Shown here one piece after another: positions 1-8,773 of a DNA stretch of 37,130 nucleotides. Below the pieces are notes generated by a model. It was not told the DNA's origin, ran no database searches, and was given only the letters and a program-made list of their open reading frames with translations. Where the stretch lies: contig JBBRFH010000003.1 of assembly GCA_038224615.1 (NCBI GenBank), positions 1-37,130 of the forward strand, given 5' to 3'. Each line of letters starts with the position of its first letter. Within the stretch, counting starts at the first letter, position 1. The position numbers were made by a program, and so were the translations under genes. Source of the DNA: JBBRFH01 sp038224615. GTDB lineage: Bacteria; Planctomycetota; Phycisphaerae; Tepidisphaerales; Tepidisphaeraceae.

Positions 1-154
1 AAATGTGTGCGAAACCGGCTGCTGCTGCCGCGACTTTCGCCCTGCGGGCTCACCACGGTGCTGCAGCAAGACCGGGTGCAAGTCCACCTTAAATGGAACG
101 GTTTGGCGCCCAGTTGACAGGGAGTACCGCAGCGTTAGCGCTGGGTGTTATGCG
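1..154. other. Non-coding end of window downstream of the TPR lipoprotein gene
   Basis: No convincing gene is seen. A short stem-loop (CAGCG, loop TTAG, CGCTG) lies at 130-143, about 12 nt beyond the stop codon of the minus-strand TPR lipoprotein gene. It has no following T-tract on the minus strand, so it is at best a weak terminator for the pilus operon. The open frame at 5-217 overlaps the end of that gene and has no family resemblance. Confidence 0.4.
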
Positions 155-1360
155 TCAGTCCGCCGGCGCGGAGACCATCAACTGGAGTGCCAGTTCGTCT
201 TTCGGGTTCGCTTTTAGCGCCTTACCGTAATAGGTCATTGCCTGATCATTCTTGCCTTGGTTGCCCAGGACATAGCCGATCATGCTGAGGCTGACCGAAT
301 CGTTCGGGTCCAAAGCGGCGGCGCGTTGGAACGCCGCGAGTGCGTCATCGTATCGCTGCTGTTTCATCCGCACATAGCCGAACGTGAGGTGCGTGTCCGC
401 CCGCTCAGGCGCGAGCGCCACCGCCTTGTACGCTGCCATCTCCGCACGGCGGAGGTCGCCGAGCGTAAGGGCGGACTTTGTCAGTCCGATCCAGGCGGGC
501 ACCGATGCCGGATCAAGTTCTGTCGCGCGCTGGAACGACATGCGCGATTCGACGATCTGCTTCGTCGCCAGTTGCGATTCTCCCAGCGCGACGAACAGGT
601 CCGAGCGGGCGAGGTACGGCTCGCTCTGCACCAGGCGTGAGAGTGTGTCAGCACAGTCTCGGTAGTTTCTGGTCTGGAAATAGGCCAGTGCCAATCGCTC
701 GCGGACGCCGGTATCCTCGGTTGCCAGCACGCTGGCCTGGCGGAACATCTCGACGGCGTCGTCGAACTTCCGTTCCTGCATCAGCAGTTGACCCACCGCG
801 TCGCGCAGCGCCGACGAATGCTCGAAGTACGCAACCTTCTCGCGGAGCATCGCCAGCGCGTCGGCCCGGCGGTCGAGCAGCACAAGCGATTCCGCGCGAG
901 CCATCACGTACGCCAATTCCGCCGGCTGAGCGTCGGCAGCGGCCGTGTAGCAGACGAGCGCGTCGCCATACTTCTGCCAGCGCTGGGCGACAACGCCAGC
1001 CAGGTACTGCGCTTCAGCGTGCTTGGGCTGCAGAGTCCGGGCCTTGCCAAGCGCCTCGTCGGCGACGTCAAGACGGCTCTGCTCAATGGCGATGCGTGCA
1101 GACAGCACCAGCAGCGGCACATTTTCCGGGTCCATCTTGAGTGCGCTATCGCACGTCTGACGGGCCTTGTCACAACTTCCGGTCTGGAACTGGTCACGCG
1201 CCAGGCTATGCATCACGCCGGCACGGGCAGCGTTCCACTGTTTCTGCGCGACTTCCTTCTGCGTGGCCTGGGCGTCTTTGCCATCGCCGGCACATCCGCC
1301 TGCAAAGAGCAGGCCGGTCACTGCGGCCGCAAGAATGATTTTGAGTTGAATGGATTTCAT
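155..1360 (-). CDS. TPR-repeat lipoprotein, possible secretin pilotin (PilF-like)
   Basis: The 401-residue protein starts with a lipoprotein signal peptide: a basic start, a hydrophobic stretch and a lipobox ending LFAGGC near residue 23. It should therefore be exported and lipidated. The rest is a series of tetratricopeptide repeats with recurring A-x-x-LDP-x-N/D signatures. The ATG at 1360 is chosen because GGAGG sits 9 nt upstream and the lipobox is then correctly placed; a longer frame upstream would bury the signal peptide. It is the last gene of the pilus operon, 19 nt after the secretin gene. PilF/PilW pilotins are TPR lipoproteins that help PilQ assemble in the outer membrane, so a pilotin role is a reasonable inference. 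This protein is longer than typical PilF (about 250 residues), and the specific role is unproven. Confidence 0.85.
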   Translation of the reverse strand: MKSIQLKIILAAAVTGLLFAGGCAGDGKDAQATQKEVAQKQWNAARAGVMHSLARDQFQTGSCDKARQTCDSALKMDPENVPLLVLSARIAIEQSRLDVADEALGKARTLQPKHAEAQYLAGVVAQRWQKYGDALVCYTAAADAQPAELAYVMARAESLVLLDRRADALAMLREKVAYFEHSSALRDAVGQLLMQERKFDDAVEMFRQASVLATEDTGVRERLALAYFQTRNYRDCADTLSRLVQSEPYLARSDLFVALGESQLATKQIVESRMSFQRATELDPASVPAWIGLTKSALTLGDLRRAEMAAYKAVALAPERADTHLTFGYVRMKQQRYDDALAAFQRAAALDPNDSVSLSMIGYVLGNQGKNDQAMTYYGKALKANPKDELALQLMVSAPAD

Positions 1361-1379
1361 GGTCGGTTGCCTCCGTGCC

Positions 1380-3476
1380 TTAGTTTCCGACCGGTTCGTC
1401 AGGTAGAACGGTGACGAGCGGCTCGTCCTCACGCGGCTCGATCCGCGTCTCTGAAACCGGCGCGACTACAGGGGCCGCCGCGGGCTGCGTTGTCAGATCG
1501 TGGCCGATCGGATTCGGCGTGAACGTCGACACGGCGCTGGTCGCGGGCGACGGACGCGTCGACGGTTGCTCGCGCGGTGTGATCGGGGTCGCGCGGTCCG
1601 GGTTCTGGTAGGTCCGGCCACTGGCGCGATCGGCCAACACCTGCTGGCGGACGAAACTCTTCATCGAACTATTGTCGGCCTCAGTGACGATCTCGCCGGT
1701 GATCCGTTCCTTCGCCACGATGGCGTCGCGGAAGGTGGGGTTAAGGTTCGTCGCCGAGTCGAGATACCAGAGCACTTTCTGGGGGTCGTAGTTGGGCTTC
1801 TTCATCTCTTGCTGGGCACCCTCATACGACATCTCAGCCAGGCGTTGGCGGCCGAACGGCATCATGCCTTTGCGGATGCCGACGCGGAGGCGCTCGCTTT
1901 CCTTCAGCATCTCCTCGCTTGCGGCGGTGTAGGCGCTGTCATCTTTAATGATGTGCGGCGTAAGCAAGATGATGATCTCGTCGCGGCTCGTGCGGTCACG
2001 CTGGTTTCGGAACAGGTAACCGGCGACAGGAATGTTGCCCAGCCCTGGCACCTGCGATCGACCCGTGTCGTTCGACTCGCGAAACAGGCCACCGATCAAG
2101 ACCGTATGGCCGTCCTTGACCATGATGTTGCTGGTCACTTCGGTCGTGATCTTGAACGGAAGGTTCGAACCTGTCAGGCCGCCCGAGCTGTCTTCCGGAT
2201 GGATTTCCATGCGGATGAAGCCGTCGTCGGCGATGTACGGGCGGAAGATCAAGCGGGTACCTGTGTCAAGGAATTCAACCGTCTGCACCGTGCTCGACTC
2301 GGTCACCGTCGTCGTGAGATAACCGTCCTTGCGGCCGACGATCACTTCACCCTTTTGCTTGTTGAGCGCCAGGATTTTCGGATTGGCGAGCACGGACGTG
2401 TCGGTGACGCCTTCGAGCGCGGACAGGAACACGCTGACGTTGTCTGAGACGAAGCCAACCTTCATCCCACCCGGCACCGCGCCGGAGAAAGAATTTCCCG
2501 TGCCGATGCTGCCGGCGCCGCTGCTGCCGGCCCCCGGTGTGGTCGCGGCGCTGTTGCCGCCGGTGACCTGGCCTTGCGTGTTTGTGAGCAGGTTATCAAA
2601 GTTCACGCCGGCCAGCAGGTTGAAATCGACGCCCATCGCGTTGTCCTCGTTGAGGGAGGCGCGAAGGATCGTGGCCTCGATCAGGATCTGCTGCGGGCGA
2701 CGGTCGATCTCCTTGATGACCTTGCGAACGAGGTCGATGTTTTCGGCGTAATCGGTGACGACGAGCATGTCTTCAATGGCGTGCGAATTGCCACCGACAT
2801 CGCCGGTGCCGCTGCTGATGCCGCTGACCGCCGGTGCCGTGAACGACACCTGCGCGTCGGCCGACAGCACCGGCTTGATCATGTTCACCGCGTTTGCCGC
2901 TGGCGTGTAGAACAGGCGGATGACTTCCGTCTTCGTGCTGCGTGAGGCGCGCTCGATGTCGCGCAGCTCCTTGGCGGTATAAACGAAGATGAAGTTCCCC
3001 TGCTCTCGGAAGGCATAGCCGTTGGAAAGCAAGATGGCCTCAAGTGCTTCCTTGATGGTCACGCCGTAGAGGTTCGCCGTCACACTGCCGCGGACGTCTT
3101 TGCTGGCGATGATGTTCTTCTGCGACTGCGTGCTGAGCATGCGCAGCACTTCGACGATGCTGGCGTCATTGACATGCATCTCGACGGTTCCCTGGGTGTC
3201 GTTGTACTTGACGTCTCCAGGTTTGACCGTCTTGCCTTCGGCGGCCGGGACGGGGATCGCCTCGACGTTGGCAAAGGGATCAGCGGCCGGGACGGGCGCG
3301 GCGGCCTTGGGAGCGGTGGGCGCGGTGGCGTCGGCTGCGGGTGACGAATCAATTGATCGCGCCCCCTTTGCCGAGGACGCGGGACCGGCAGGATTTGTTG
3401 AATTGTCCTGATCGCTATAAACGGACGGAGTGGCCAGAAGGACGGCGGCCACTGCAAATGCGAAAGCCTTGTGCAT
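1380..3476 (-). CDS. pilQ: Type IV pilus / type II secretion secretin (PilQ/GspD family)
   Basis: This 698-residue protein forms the outer-membrane channel for pilus or pseudopilus function. It has a Sec signal peptide (residues 1-22), an Ala/Pro-rich linker, and a secretin/TonB short N-terminal domain at about 97-167 (MHVNDASIVEVLRML). An N1-type ring domain follows at about 184-260. The secretin domain spans about 265-512 with the family signature VPGLGNIPVAGYLF and the strand IIILLTPHII. A C-terminal extension of about 186 residues, partly Pro/Thr-rich, continues past the secretin domain. The start at 3476 is supported by GAGGAG 9 nt upstream and by the signal peptide; an in-frame ATG 93 nt upstream would mask it. 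It follows pilM-N-O and the PilP-position gene in one operon, which favours PilQ over GspD naming. Confidence 0.92.
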   Translation of the reverse strand: MHKAFAFAVAAVLLATPSVYSDQDNSTNPAGPASSAKGARSIDSSPAADATAPTAPKAAAPVPAADPFANVEAIPVPAAEGKTVKPGDVKYNDTQGTVEMHVNDASIVEVLRMLSTQSQKNIIASKDVRGSVTANLYGVTIKEALEAILLSNGYAFREQGNFIFVYTAKELRDIERASRSTKTEVIRLFYTPAANAVNMIKPVLSADAQVSFTAPAVSGISSGTGDVGGNSHAIEDMLVVTDYAENIDLVRKVIKEIDRRPQQILIEATILRASLNEDNAMGVDFNLLAGVNFDNLLTNTQGQVTGGNSAATTPGAGSSGAGSIGTGNSFSGAVPGGMKVGFVSDNVSVFLSALEGVTDTSVLANPKILALNKQKGEVIVGRKDGYLTTTVTESSTVQTVEFLDTGTRLIFRPYIADDGFIRMEIHPEDSSGGLTGSNLPFKITTEVTSNIMVKDGHTVLIGGLFRESNDTGRSQVPGLGNIPVAGYLFRNQRDRTSRDEIIILLTPHIIKDDSAYTAASEEMLKESERLRVGIRKGMMPFGRQRLAEMSYEGAQQEMKKPNYDPQKVLWYLDSATNLNPTFRDAIVAKERITGEIVTEADNSSMKSFVRQQVLADRASGRTYQNPDRATPITPREQPSTRPSPATSAVSTFTPNPIGHDLTTQPAAAPVVAPVSETRIEPREDEPLVTVLPDEPVGN

Positions 3477-3577
3477 AAACGAAAACTCCTCGGTCGCCCG
3501 CGCCGGGAGAGCGCGGGTTGCTCTCGCCGCGCAGTTGTTGTTAGCAGCAGGCGAGAACGGGCGGGGCATCGCGTTGG

Positions 3578-4252
3578 TTATTGCGCCATGCGGACTTCGA
3601 GCTTGATGCCCTCGCGCTCGATGACCACACGCCGCGCCTCAATTTTGAGGACGCGGAACTGGATGCTCGCTGCATCCGACGCGGCAACGCTGTCGCCTTC
3701 CCTTACAAGGCTCCCACCGATGATCGCCTGTGGCTCAGGCCCCATCACCGTGCTCTGCAAGCGAAGCTTGGCGGCTTCCCGCTGCAGGTTCTCGACGAGG
3801 ATCTCTCGTCTTCTCTTTTGATCGGCTGCTTGGTCGCGCGACTTTTGTAGTGAATCCCAGAATGTTGGCGGCCCCCCCGCTGCGCCCGGCCCATTGGCGA
3901 CGCTATCGGACGTGCGCTGCGCCTGCGGGAAATATTCGTGGCGGATGGCGAACAGGTTACGCGAGACGTCCTGCAACGGCGTTTTCAGCCAGGTGCGAGT
4001 CGGGCCTGATGCCGTGCGCGCAGCGGCCGTCGAGCGGCTTCCCCTTGCGGCGTTGACCGTCGTCGCCGGGGTAGGCGGCGGAGTCAGCGCCGCCTTTGCC
4101 GCGGCAGGCCCGCCCCCGGGCAGGAGCCAGCGCACCGTCGCGATGACGAGAACCAGCACAAGCACCCCGAGGATGCCCGCCTTCTTCGGGTCCTGGCGAA
4201 CTGCCTCGGGCAGCCACACGGGCAGGGCTGATTTAGACTGTTGCTTCTTCAT
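3578..4252 (-). CDS. Single-pass membrane protein in PilP position
   Basis: The 224-residue protein has one transmembrane helix (about residues 27-45) after a short cytoplasmic basic segment. A low-complexity Ala/Pro/Thr linker follows, then a coiled-coil stretch rich in Lys/Arg/Gln (about 130-165). The C-terminal part resembles the small beta domain of PilP/GspC-type proteins (phrases such as GPEPQAIIGGSLVREGD and FRVLKIEARRVVIEREG). Its start codon overlaps the pilO stop in an ATGA arrangement (4249-4252) and the secretin gene follows, exactly the pilM-N-O-P-Q order. PilP links the inner-membrane PilN/O complex to the secretin. Sequence similarity to PilP itself is not clear by eye, so the role is inferred from position, topology and the terminal domain. 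Confidence 0.7.
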   Translation of the reverse strand: MKKQQSKSALPVWLPEAVRQDPKKAGILGVLVLVLVIATVRWLLPGGGPAAAKAALTPPPTPATTVNAARGSRSTAAARTASGPTRTWLKTPLQDVSRNLFAIRHEYFPQAQRTSDSVANGPGAAGGPPTFWDSLQKSRDQAADQKRRREILVENLQREAAKLRLQSTVMGPEPQAIIGGSLVREGDSVAASDAASIQFRVLKIEARRVVIEREGIKLEVRMAQ

Positions 4253-4803
4253 TGCCCGTCCGCAAAGTAGATGTTCATCGACAGGTCCACGTCGACATTT
4301 CCATTCTTGATGTCTTTACACTTGAGTTCCAGACGCCGTGTGCGAGTCAATCGCTGCATCTCCTCGGCCGATCGGAGGAAGCTTGCGACGGCGGGGAACT
4401 TGCCCTGGAACGTGAGCGTGATCGGCAGTTCGTAGCAGAGTTCCTGCTTCTTCTGAGTCTGCGGCTCATATCGGAATCCCTGCAGTCCGGCAGCCTGAGA
4501 AAGCTGCGTCACGTCGCGGAGAAATTGCGGCAGTTCCTGCTTCTTTGGCAATTGCCGGCTGCGGGTGATCTGGTCGCGCAGACGCTGAAGATCGCGCTTG
4601 ATCGCCGGCAGATCCTTGGCCATGTCGTCGTTTTTCTGCATCTGCAGGTCGGCCCCCGCGATCTGCTTGCGAAGTTCCGCGAGCGACTCCGTGCCCGGCT
4701 GATATGACGTGAGGAAAAACGCCACGAGCCCACACAGCGTGAAGCTGGCGATAACCCATTGCGCGTGTCCGACCCACTTTGTCTGTTGGTGCAGTGAGAT
4801 CAC
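4249..4803 (-). CDS. pilO: Type IV pilus inner-membrane platform protein PilO
   Basis: The 184-residue protein has one N-terminal transmembrane helix (about residues 16-34), then a periplasmic coiled coil (about 40-95), then a ferredoxin-like domain containing LPITLTFQGKFPAVASFLRS, a recognisable PilO pattern. With PilN it forms the periplasmic part of the alignment complex connecting PilM to PilP/PilQ. The start is GTG at 4803, and it overlaps the pilN stop by 4 nt (GTGA, 4800-4803), indicating translational coupling. The stop overlaps the next start as well. Confidence 0.85.
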   Translation of the reverse strand: MISLHQQTKWVGHAQWVIASFTLCGLVAFFLTSYQPGTESLAELRKQIAGADLQMQKNDDMAKDLPAIKRDLQRLRDQITRSRQLPKKQELPQFLRDVTQLSQAAGLQGFRYEPQTQKKQELCYELPITLTFQGKFPAVASFLRSAEEMQRLTRTRRLELKCKDIKNGNVDVDLSMNIYFADGQ

Positions 4804-5423
4804 CGATCGCCCCTCTCGCTGGTGTTCAGGCTGATCGTGAACTGCATTTCAAATTCGCGAACCACGTGCCCCGAATCGACGCGTTCCTTCGCGTAATTCA
4901 GCCGAAGCTCGTCGCACACGCCGGTGTTGGTCAGGTTTTCATAGAGCGCGGCAATGTCAGCGGTGGTCGGCGCCGCGCCACGGAGTTCCACCTGCATCCG
5001 CCGATCGGGCGGAAGCGGCGCAGCATTCTTTTCCTTGGTGGCGACAGGCCGGGCCCGCTCGATCGTATCGACCGAAAGGTTTGTCAACGAGACGACCTTT
5101 GGCATGGCCTTGTCGAGCATCGTGATCAGCCGCGCGGATTCGACGTTCAGTCCCAGCGACGACTCGACGCGGTCCTGCGTCTGCAGTTGCTCGCGGAGCT
5201 GCTGCTGCATCGCACGCTCGTGAACCCGGTTACTCGACACCTGTAACTGGGCCCGCCGCGTGTCCAGGACGGTCATTCCCTGCTCGACGGTTTGTGCATT
5301 GACGATGCTCCACGTCGCCAGCGACAGCGCGACCACGACCGTGACCCAAAGCTGCAGCTTCAGAAGCCGCTTGCGGCGCTGGACGGCTGCGTACCAGGCG
5401 GGCACGAATTCGAGCTCACGCAC
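4800..5423 (-). CDS. pilN: Type IV pilus assembly protein PilN
   Basis: The 207-residue protein has a short cytoplasmic N-terminus containing FVPAWY, close to the PilN segment that binds PilM. A transmembrane helix (about 24-43), a coiled coil and a periplasmic alpha/beta domain with INLL-like beta segments follow. The start is GTG at 5423, lying 8 nt inside the end of pilM, and pilO follows with a 4-nt overlap. This gene order and topology define the PilMNO inner-membrane platform. In the family PilN recruits the actin-like PilM through its N-terminal peptide. Confidence 0.85.
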   Translation of the reverse strand: MRELEFVPAWYAAVQRRKRLLKLQLWVTVVVALSLATWSIVNAQTVEQGMTVLDTRRAQLQVSSNRVHERAMQQQLREQLQTQDRVESSLGLNVESARLITMLDKAMPKVVSLTNLSVDTIERARPVATKEKNAAPLPPDRRMQVELRGAAPTTADIAALYENLTNTGVCDELRLNYAKERVDSGHVVREFEMQFTISLNTSERGDR

Positions 5424-6684
5424 GGGCCACCTCCCGAGCGGAAGCGCCCGCGACGCGCGTCGCGTCGGGGGCCGGGACTTCCTTCACGCCGGCGTTACTG
5501 ATGGCGGTCGCCAGATCGACGACCTCGACGACCGATCCGTCCGTGCGGCGTCGGCCGAGGACAGGCACGCCGTCGGGGCGGCGGCATATGTTTCCCTTCA
5601 CGCGTCGCAACGCACACCCGAAAGCGACGCCCCACTCGCTGAGCGGTCCCGGATAGGCGGCCCGCTGCGCGCTTGACATCTGCACGCCGTTGAACGGCTC
5701 GTAAATCTCGACCGGTACCGTCAACGAGGACGACATCGCACTCTGGAGCGTCACGTCATTCGCCTCGCCGCCGAGCAGCCGCACCTTGGCCGGCCGCTGA
5801 CCGCGAAAGGTGACCGAGTAGTAACGCAGGCAGAGCGAGACTTCACGCGCGAGTTCTGTCATCGCGTTGCGCGTGACGTCGAGGATCATCTGCCGCACCG
5901 GGTCGTTCGCGCCGACCGTCGGGTCTCGCATGTCGGTGCCCGCAAACCGCCTGCGCAGGCTCCGTGCCTCGTCAATACTCAGACTAAGCTTGCGGGCGAC
6001 GTGCTCGTTGAAATGACGGGCGCCGATGTCTATCGATTTGACGAAGGTTGCATCGCGCCCGCGCCCGATCACGACAGTGCTCTGCCGGCCGCCGACGTCC
6101 ACCAGGACGTTCACTTCACTTTCGTCATCCTTCCGGCGAACGAAACGTTCGACGCCACGGTAGAGACTCGCCGGCTCGAAATCGATCGCATCGACGATGA
6201 GTCCGGCGGCGTTGAAGTCCTCAAGCAGCGATTCGATCTTGGCCGTCTCGACCGCGAGGACGATTACCTCGAGCCGCGATTCATTGCCCTGCTTGACCTC
6301 GCCGGCAGGAATGAAGCGGATGGTGAGCGTGTCAGGGCCGGCCTTGAACAACGCGGCGGCCTCGAATTCAATGGCGGTGTCGAGTTCGGTGTCGCTAAGC
6401 ATCGGCAGGCGGAGCGTCTTGATCTGCACGTACTCGCGCGGCAGCGTCACCACGACCTGCCGTCCGCGAAAGCCATTGGACTGCAGCATCGCCGGCAACA
6501 TCCGAACTGCCGCGGAGACGGACGAGGCGGACGCGTCGGACGCGGCCTCGGGCGAACGCGACTGTTGGTGCATCGCCAGCACCGACAGCGAGCCGCCTCG
6601 CTCGTGCAGTTGCAGCAGTTTGATGCTGTCGTAGCCGAGATCTGCCGCGATGGGCTGGTATTCGGCTCGGCGAAGGAAAATCAT
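5416..6684 (-). CDS. pilM: Type IV pilus assembly protein PilM (actin-like ATPase fold)
   Basis: The 422-residue cytoplasmic protein has the FtsA/PilM actin-like fold. Visible landmarks are the phosphate-1-like DLGYDSIKLLQL near residue 15 and VLVDVGGRQSTVVI in the middle. The family pattern SIDIGARHFNEHVARKLSLS, typical of PilM, follows, and LLGGEAND lies near the C-terminal third. PilM binds PilN at the inner membrane and couples the platform to the assembly ATPase. The ATG at 6684 has GAGG 9 nt upstream. The gene follows a pseudopilin after 11 nt. The last 50 or so residues carry an Ala/Val-rich tail beyond the fold. Confidence 0.9.
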   Translation of the reverse strand: MIFLRRAEYQPIAADLGYDSIKLLQLHERGGSLSVLAMHQQSRSPEAASDASASSVSAAVRMLPAMLQSNGFRGRQVVVTLPREYVQIKTLRLPMLSDTELDTAIEFEAAALFKAGPDTLTIRFIPAGEVKQGNESRLEVIVLAVETAKIESLLEDFNAAGLIVDAIDFEPASLYRGVERFVRRKDDESEVNVLVDVGGRQSTVVIGRGRDATFVKSIDIGARHFNEHVARKLSLSIDEARSLRRRFAGTDMRDPTVGANDPVRQMILDVTRNAMTELAREVSLCLRYYSVTFRGQRPAKVRLLGGEANDVTLQSAMSSSLTVPVEIYEPFNGVQMSSAQRAAYPGPLSEWGVAFGCALRRVKGNICRRPDGVPVLGRRRTDGSVVEVVDLATAISNAGVKEVPAPDATRVAGASAREVARA

Positions 6685-6695
6685 CGTTCGTTACC

Positions 6696-7241
6696 TCAAC
6701 TGCCGCTGCTGCTGGCGCCCGATGCGCTGCTGACCGACATCTCACCTGTGTACGGCTCAATACTGATCGTCAAAGAAAGGTCGCCGCTTTGGATGCGAAT
6801 CGTCCCGGCGCTGGTAAGTGTGGAAATCGTGTTCGTCGCAGTGTTATAGGCCATCGGCGAACCCAGCTCGTCGAAGCCGATTGTCGCCTGGCCGGCGAAA
6901 TCGCACTCGGAGATGATGATGCCCGAGAGTGTCCCGCTGGTGTAGTCGACGACGAATGTGCCAGGATTGACCGGATGCGAGATGAGCTGAAGCGCCGATC
7001 CGCTCTGCTTCTTCAGCGAATACTGCGTCTGTCCAAAAACGACGAACTGCCTCGTTTGTGTGGCGATCGCCTGGCTCTGCGCGTACGAAAGGTCGGCAAT
7101 CATCCCGCGTGCGGCGGCGGCAAGTTTGAGGTCGTCGCGCGAGCCGAGTTGCGGGATGATGATGGCCGCGATGATCCCGAGGATCACAACGACCATCAGG
7201 ATCTCCACCAGCGTGAAACCGATCGAGCGATATCCGCGCAT
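6696..7241 (-). CDS. GspH/FimT-like pseudopilin
   Basis: The 181-residue protein is a minor pseudopilin. It has a short leader MRGYRSIG, then the prepilin peptidase site G|FTLVEIL with Glu at +5, then one hydrophobic helix (to about residue 28). The downstream pattern, AAARGMIADLSYAQSQAIATQTRQ, is typical of GspH/FimT, followed by a beta-rich C-terminal domain. The ATG at 7241 is preceded by AGGAG with about 10 nt spacing. A 120-nt gap separates it from the upstream small gene. It ends in a Ser/Ala/Gly tail. Confidence 0.85.
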   Translation of the reverse strand: MRGYRSIGFTLVEILMVVVILGIIAAIIIPQLGSRDDLKLAAAARGMIADLSYAQSQAIATQTRQFVVFGQTQYSLKKQSGSALQLISHPVNPGTFVVDYTSGTLSGIIISECDFAGQATIGFDELGSPMAYNTATNTISTLTSAGTIRIQSGDLSLTISIEPYTGEMSVSSASGASSSGS

Positions 7242-7361
7242 GACGCTTCAACTCCTGCTGCACGACCACCGCCCGCGCACGACCGCGCGGCACCGCGCCT
7301 CGACGGCAAAGGGCAGCGCGATCATTACAGCATCGTTCGATCTCGCTTGCGCGGATACGAC

Positions 7362-7595
7362 TTACTTCTGATCGGCCTTCTGGACGACCACCTGAAGCTT
7401 GCCGCTGGCAAGAAACTCGGTCAGCTTCTCGAGCCTGATATTGAGCGCCTTGAGCTCGTCAACCTGCTCCTTGCGCTGGGCGCCCGGGTCAGGGATTTGC
7501 GCCTCGGCAGCCGGCAGCGAGTGCCCAAGCCACAGGCTGGAAAGGATCAGGATCTGAAGCACGATCACGACAGAGAGCAGACGGTTGGTATTCAT
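7362..7595 (-). CDS. Small single-pass membrane protein in pseudopilin operon
   Basis: This 77-residue protein is not recognised as a member of a known family. It has an N-terminal hydrophobic segment (about residues 7-25) that could be a membrane anchor or uncleaved signal. A short charged region then looks helical and coiled-coil prone (about 42-65). Its start overlaps the stop of the preceding PilX-like gene in an ATGA arrangement (7592-7595), so it is almost certainly translated with the operon. A structural accessory role in the pilus machine is inferred from context only. Confidence 0.7.
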   Translation of the reverse strand: MNTNRLLSVVIVLQILILSSLWLGHSLPAAEAQIPDPGAQRKEQVDELKALNIRLEKLTEFLASGKLQVVVQKADQK

Positions 7596-8770
7596 TGCAG
7601 CCTCGCGTTATCGGTTTCCCAGGACGTCACAATGACGGAGTCGATCGCCTCCATTTCGTCGGCGAACGCCTCCATTTTAGCTTTCGGCTGGCTGTAGGTC
7701 AGGTTAATTGCGCCCTTATAGCTTGTGCTGAATGGAAACCCGGATCGTGGCGACATCAACGAGCCGTTGAAATTAAGGGTTGAGAAGAACCCCAGCGTGC
7801 CGTTCACCTTGACCTGGTTCCCGATGTACGCGATGCCGTTGACCGTGACGTTGAGAAAGTCACGCGTCAACACGACATTGTCAGGCACCACCAGCGAAGG
7901 GAACGCGCCTTTGGGCGCAGCGGTCAGGTTCGCGTCAATCTCAAGGTCCGTGCCGGCGGGTACGACGATCGTTCCGGTAATCGTCGCGGTCGATTTAATC
8001 TTTACGCCGTGCCTGAAATACCAGATGTTTAGGGGATTACTGCTGCTGACATCGCTCATCGCGCCGCCGTTCCAGTCGGGGCTGCTGACGACTTTGGCGG
8101 TGTATTCGCGCCCCTTGTAGTAGTACGTCGGCAGGTAATGCAGAAGGGACACAGGGTAATCGAAATCGGTACTGGCGACGTCGGAACTGCTCCCCGAGGT
8201 GAGCGTACTGATCAGCCCGGTGACCTGGCCGGCAACAGTCTGCTGCAGCGAGCCATTGGTAATCAGACCGCCGGTGATGATCGTCCGATTACTTGGCTTT
8301 ACTGTCCCCGCCATGTACGCGGCATACGTCAGGAGCTTGGACTTCTTCAGCGTGACCTTGGCCGTGGCAGTTGCAGTTTGGCCGTCGAAGGTGCCGGTGG
8401 AGGTAATACTGAAATCGCCGTTGGCGGGATTGGTAACGACGGTTGCGATCGTGCCGGGAACGCCATTGACCGTGATCGACGGCTCGCCGCGATAGTGTAC
8501 ATTTCCATTCTCGCCGAAGCCTACACCGACGGGGGAAGCTTTTGGATGCTTGAGGTAGTAGATCGAAAGGTTCAGCCCGGATTCGGCGAGGTACTGTGCC
8601 TGCTGCCGCGACGCCGCTGACTGGGCCACGCGCGTGCGCATCGTGCTCGCCGCGGCCATACCGAAGGCAAGTACGCCGGCGGCGCCGATGACGATCATCA
8701 CCATCATCATCGCGATACCGCGATGACGGATGGATCGAGTCGCCGGCCTTGAGCCGTTGCTTCGCGTCAT
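7592..8770 (-). CDS. PilX/GspK-like minor pilus component
   Basis: The 392-residue protein has a basic N-terminus, then RGIAMMMVMIVIGAAGVLAFG, a PilX-type N-terminal hydrophobic helix in place of the classical FTLIE motif. The pattern SRQQAQYLAESGLNLSIYYL follows, common to PilX and GspK N-terminal helices. The long C-terminal part is beta-rich with many Gly, Thr and Asn (TITGTIVVPAGTDLEID), like a passenger or adhesin-like domain. It sits between PilW-like and the small membrane gene in the minor-pilin block. PilX family proteins help initiate or cap pilus assembly. Whether prepilin peptidase cleaves this protein is uncertain because Glu+5 is absent. Confidence 0.75.
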   Translation of the reverse strand: MTRSNGSRPATRSIRHRGIAMMMVMIVIGAAGVLAFGMAAASTMRTRVAQSAASRQQAQYLAESGLNLSIYYLKHPKASPVGVGFGENGNVHYRGEPSITVNGVPGTIATVVTNPANGDFSITSTGTFDGQTATATAKVTLKKSKLLTYAAYMAGTVKPSNRTIITGGLITNGSLQQTVAGQVTGLISTLTSGSSSDVASTDFDYPVSLLHYLPTYYYKGREYTAKVVSSPDWNGGAMSDVSSSNPLNIWYFRHGVKIKSTATITGTIVVPAGTDLEIDANLTAAPKGAFPSLVVPDNVVLTRDFLNVTVNGIAYIGNQVKVNGTLGFFSTLNFNGSLMSPRSGFPFSTSYKGAINLTYSQPKAKMEAFADEMEAIDSVIVTSWETDNARLQ

Positions 8771-8773
8771 TGT

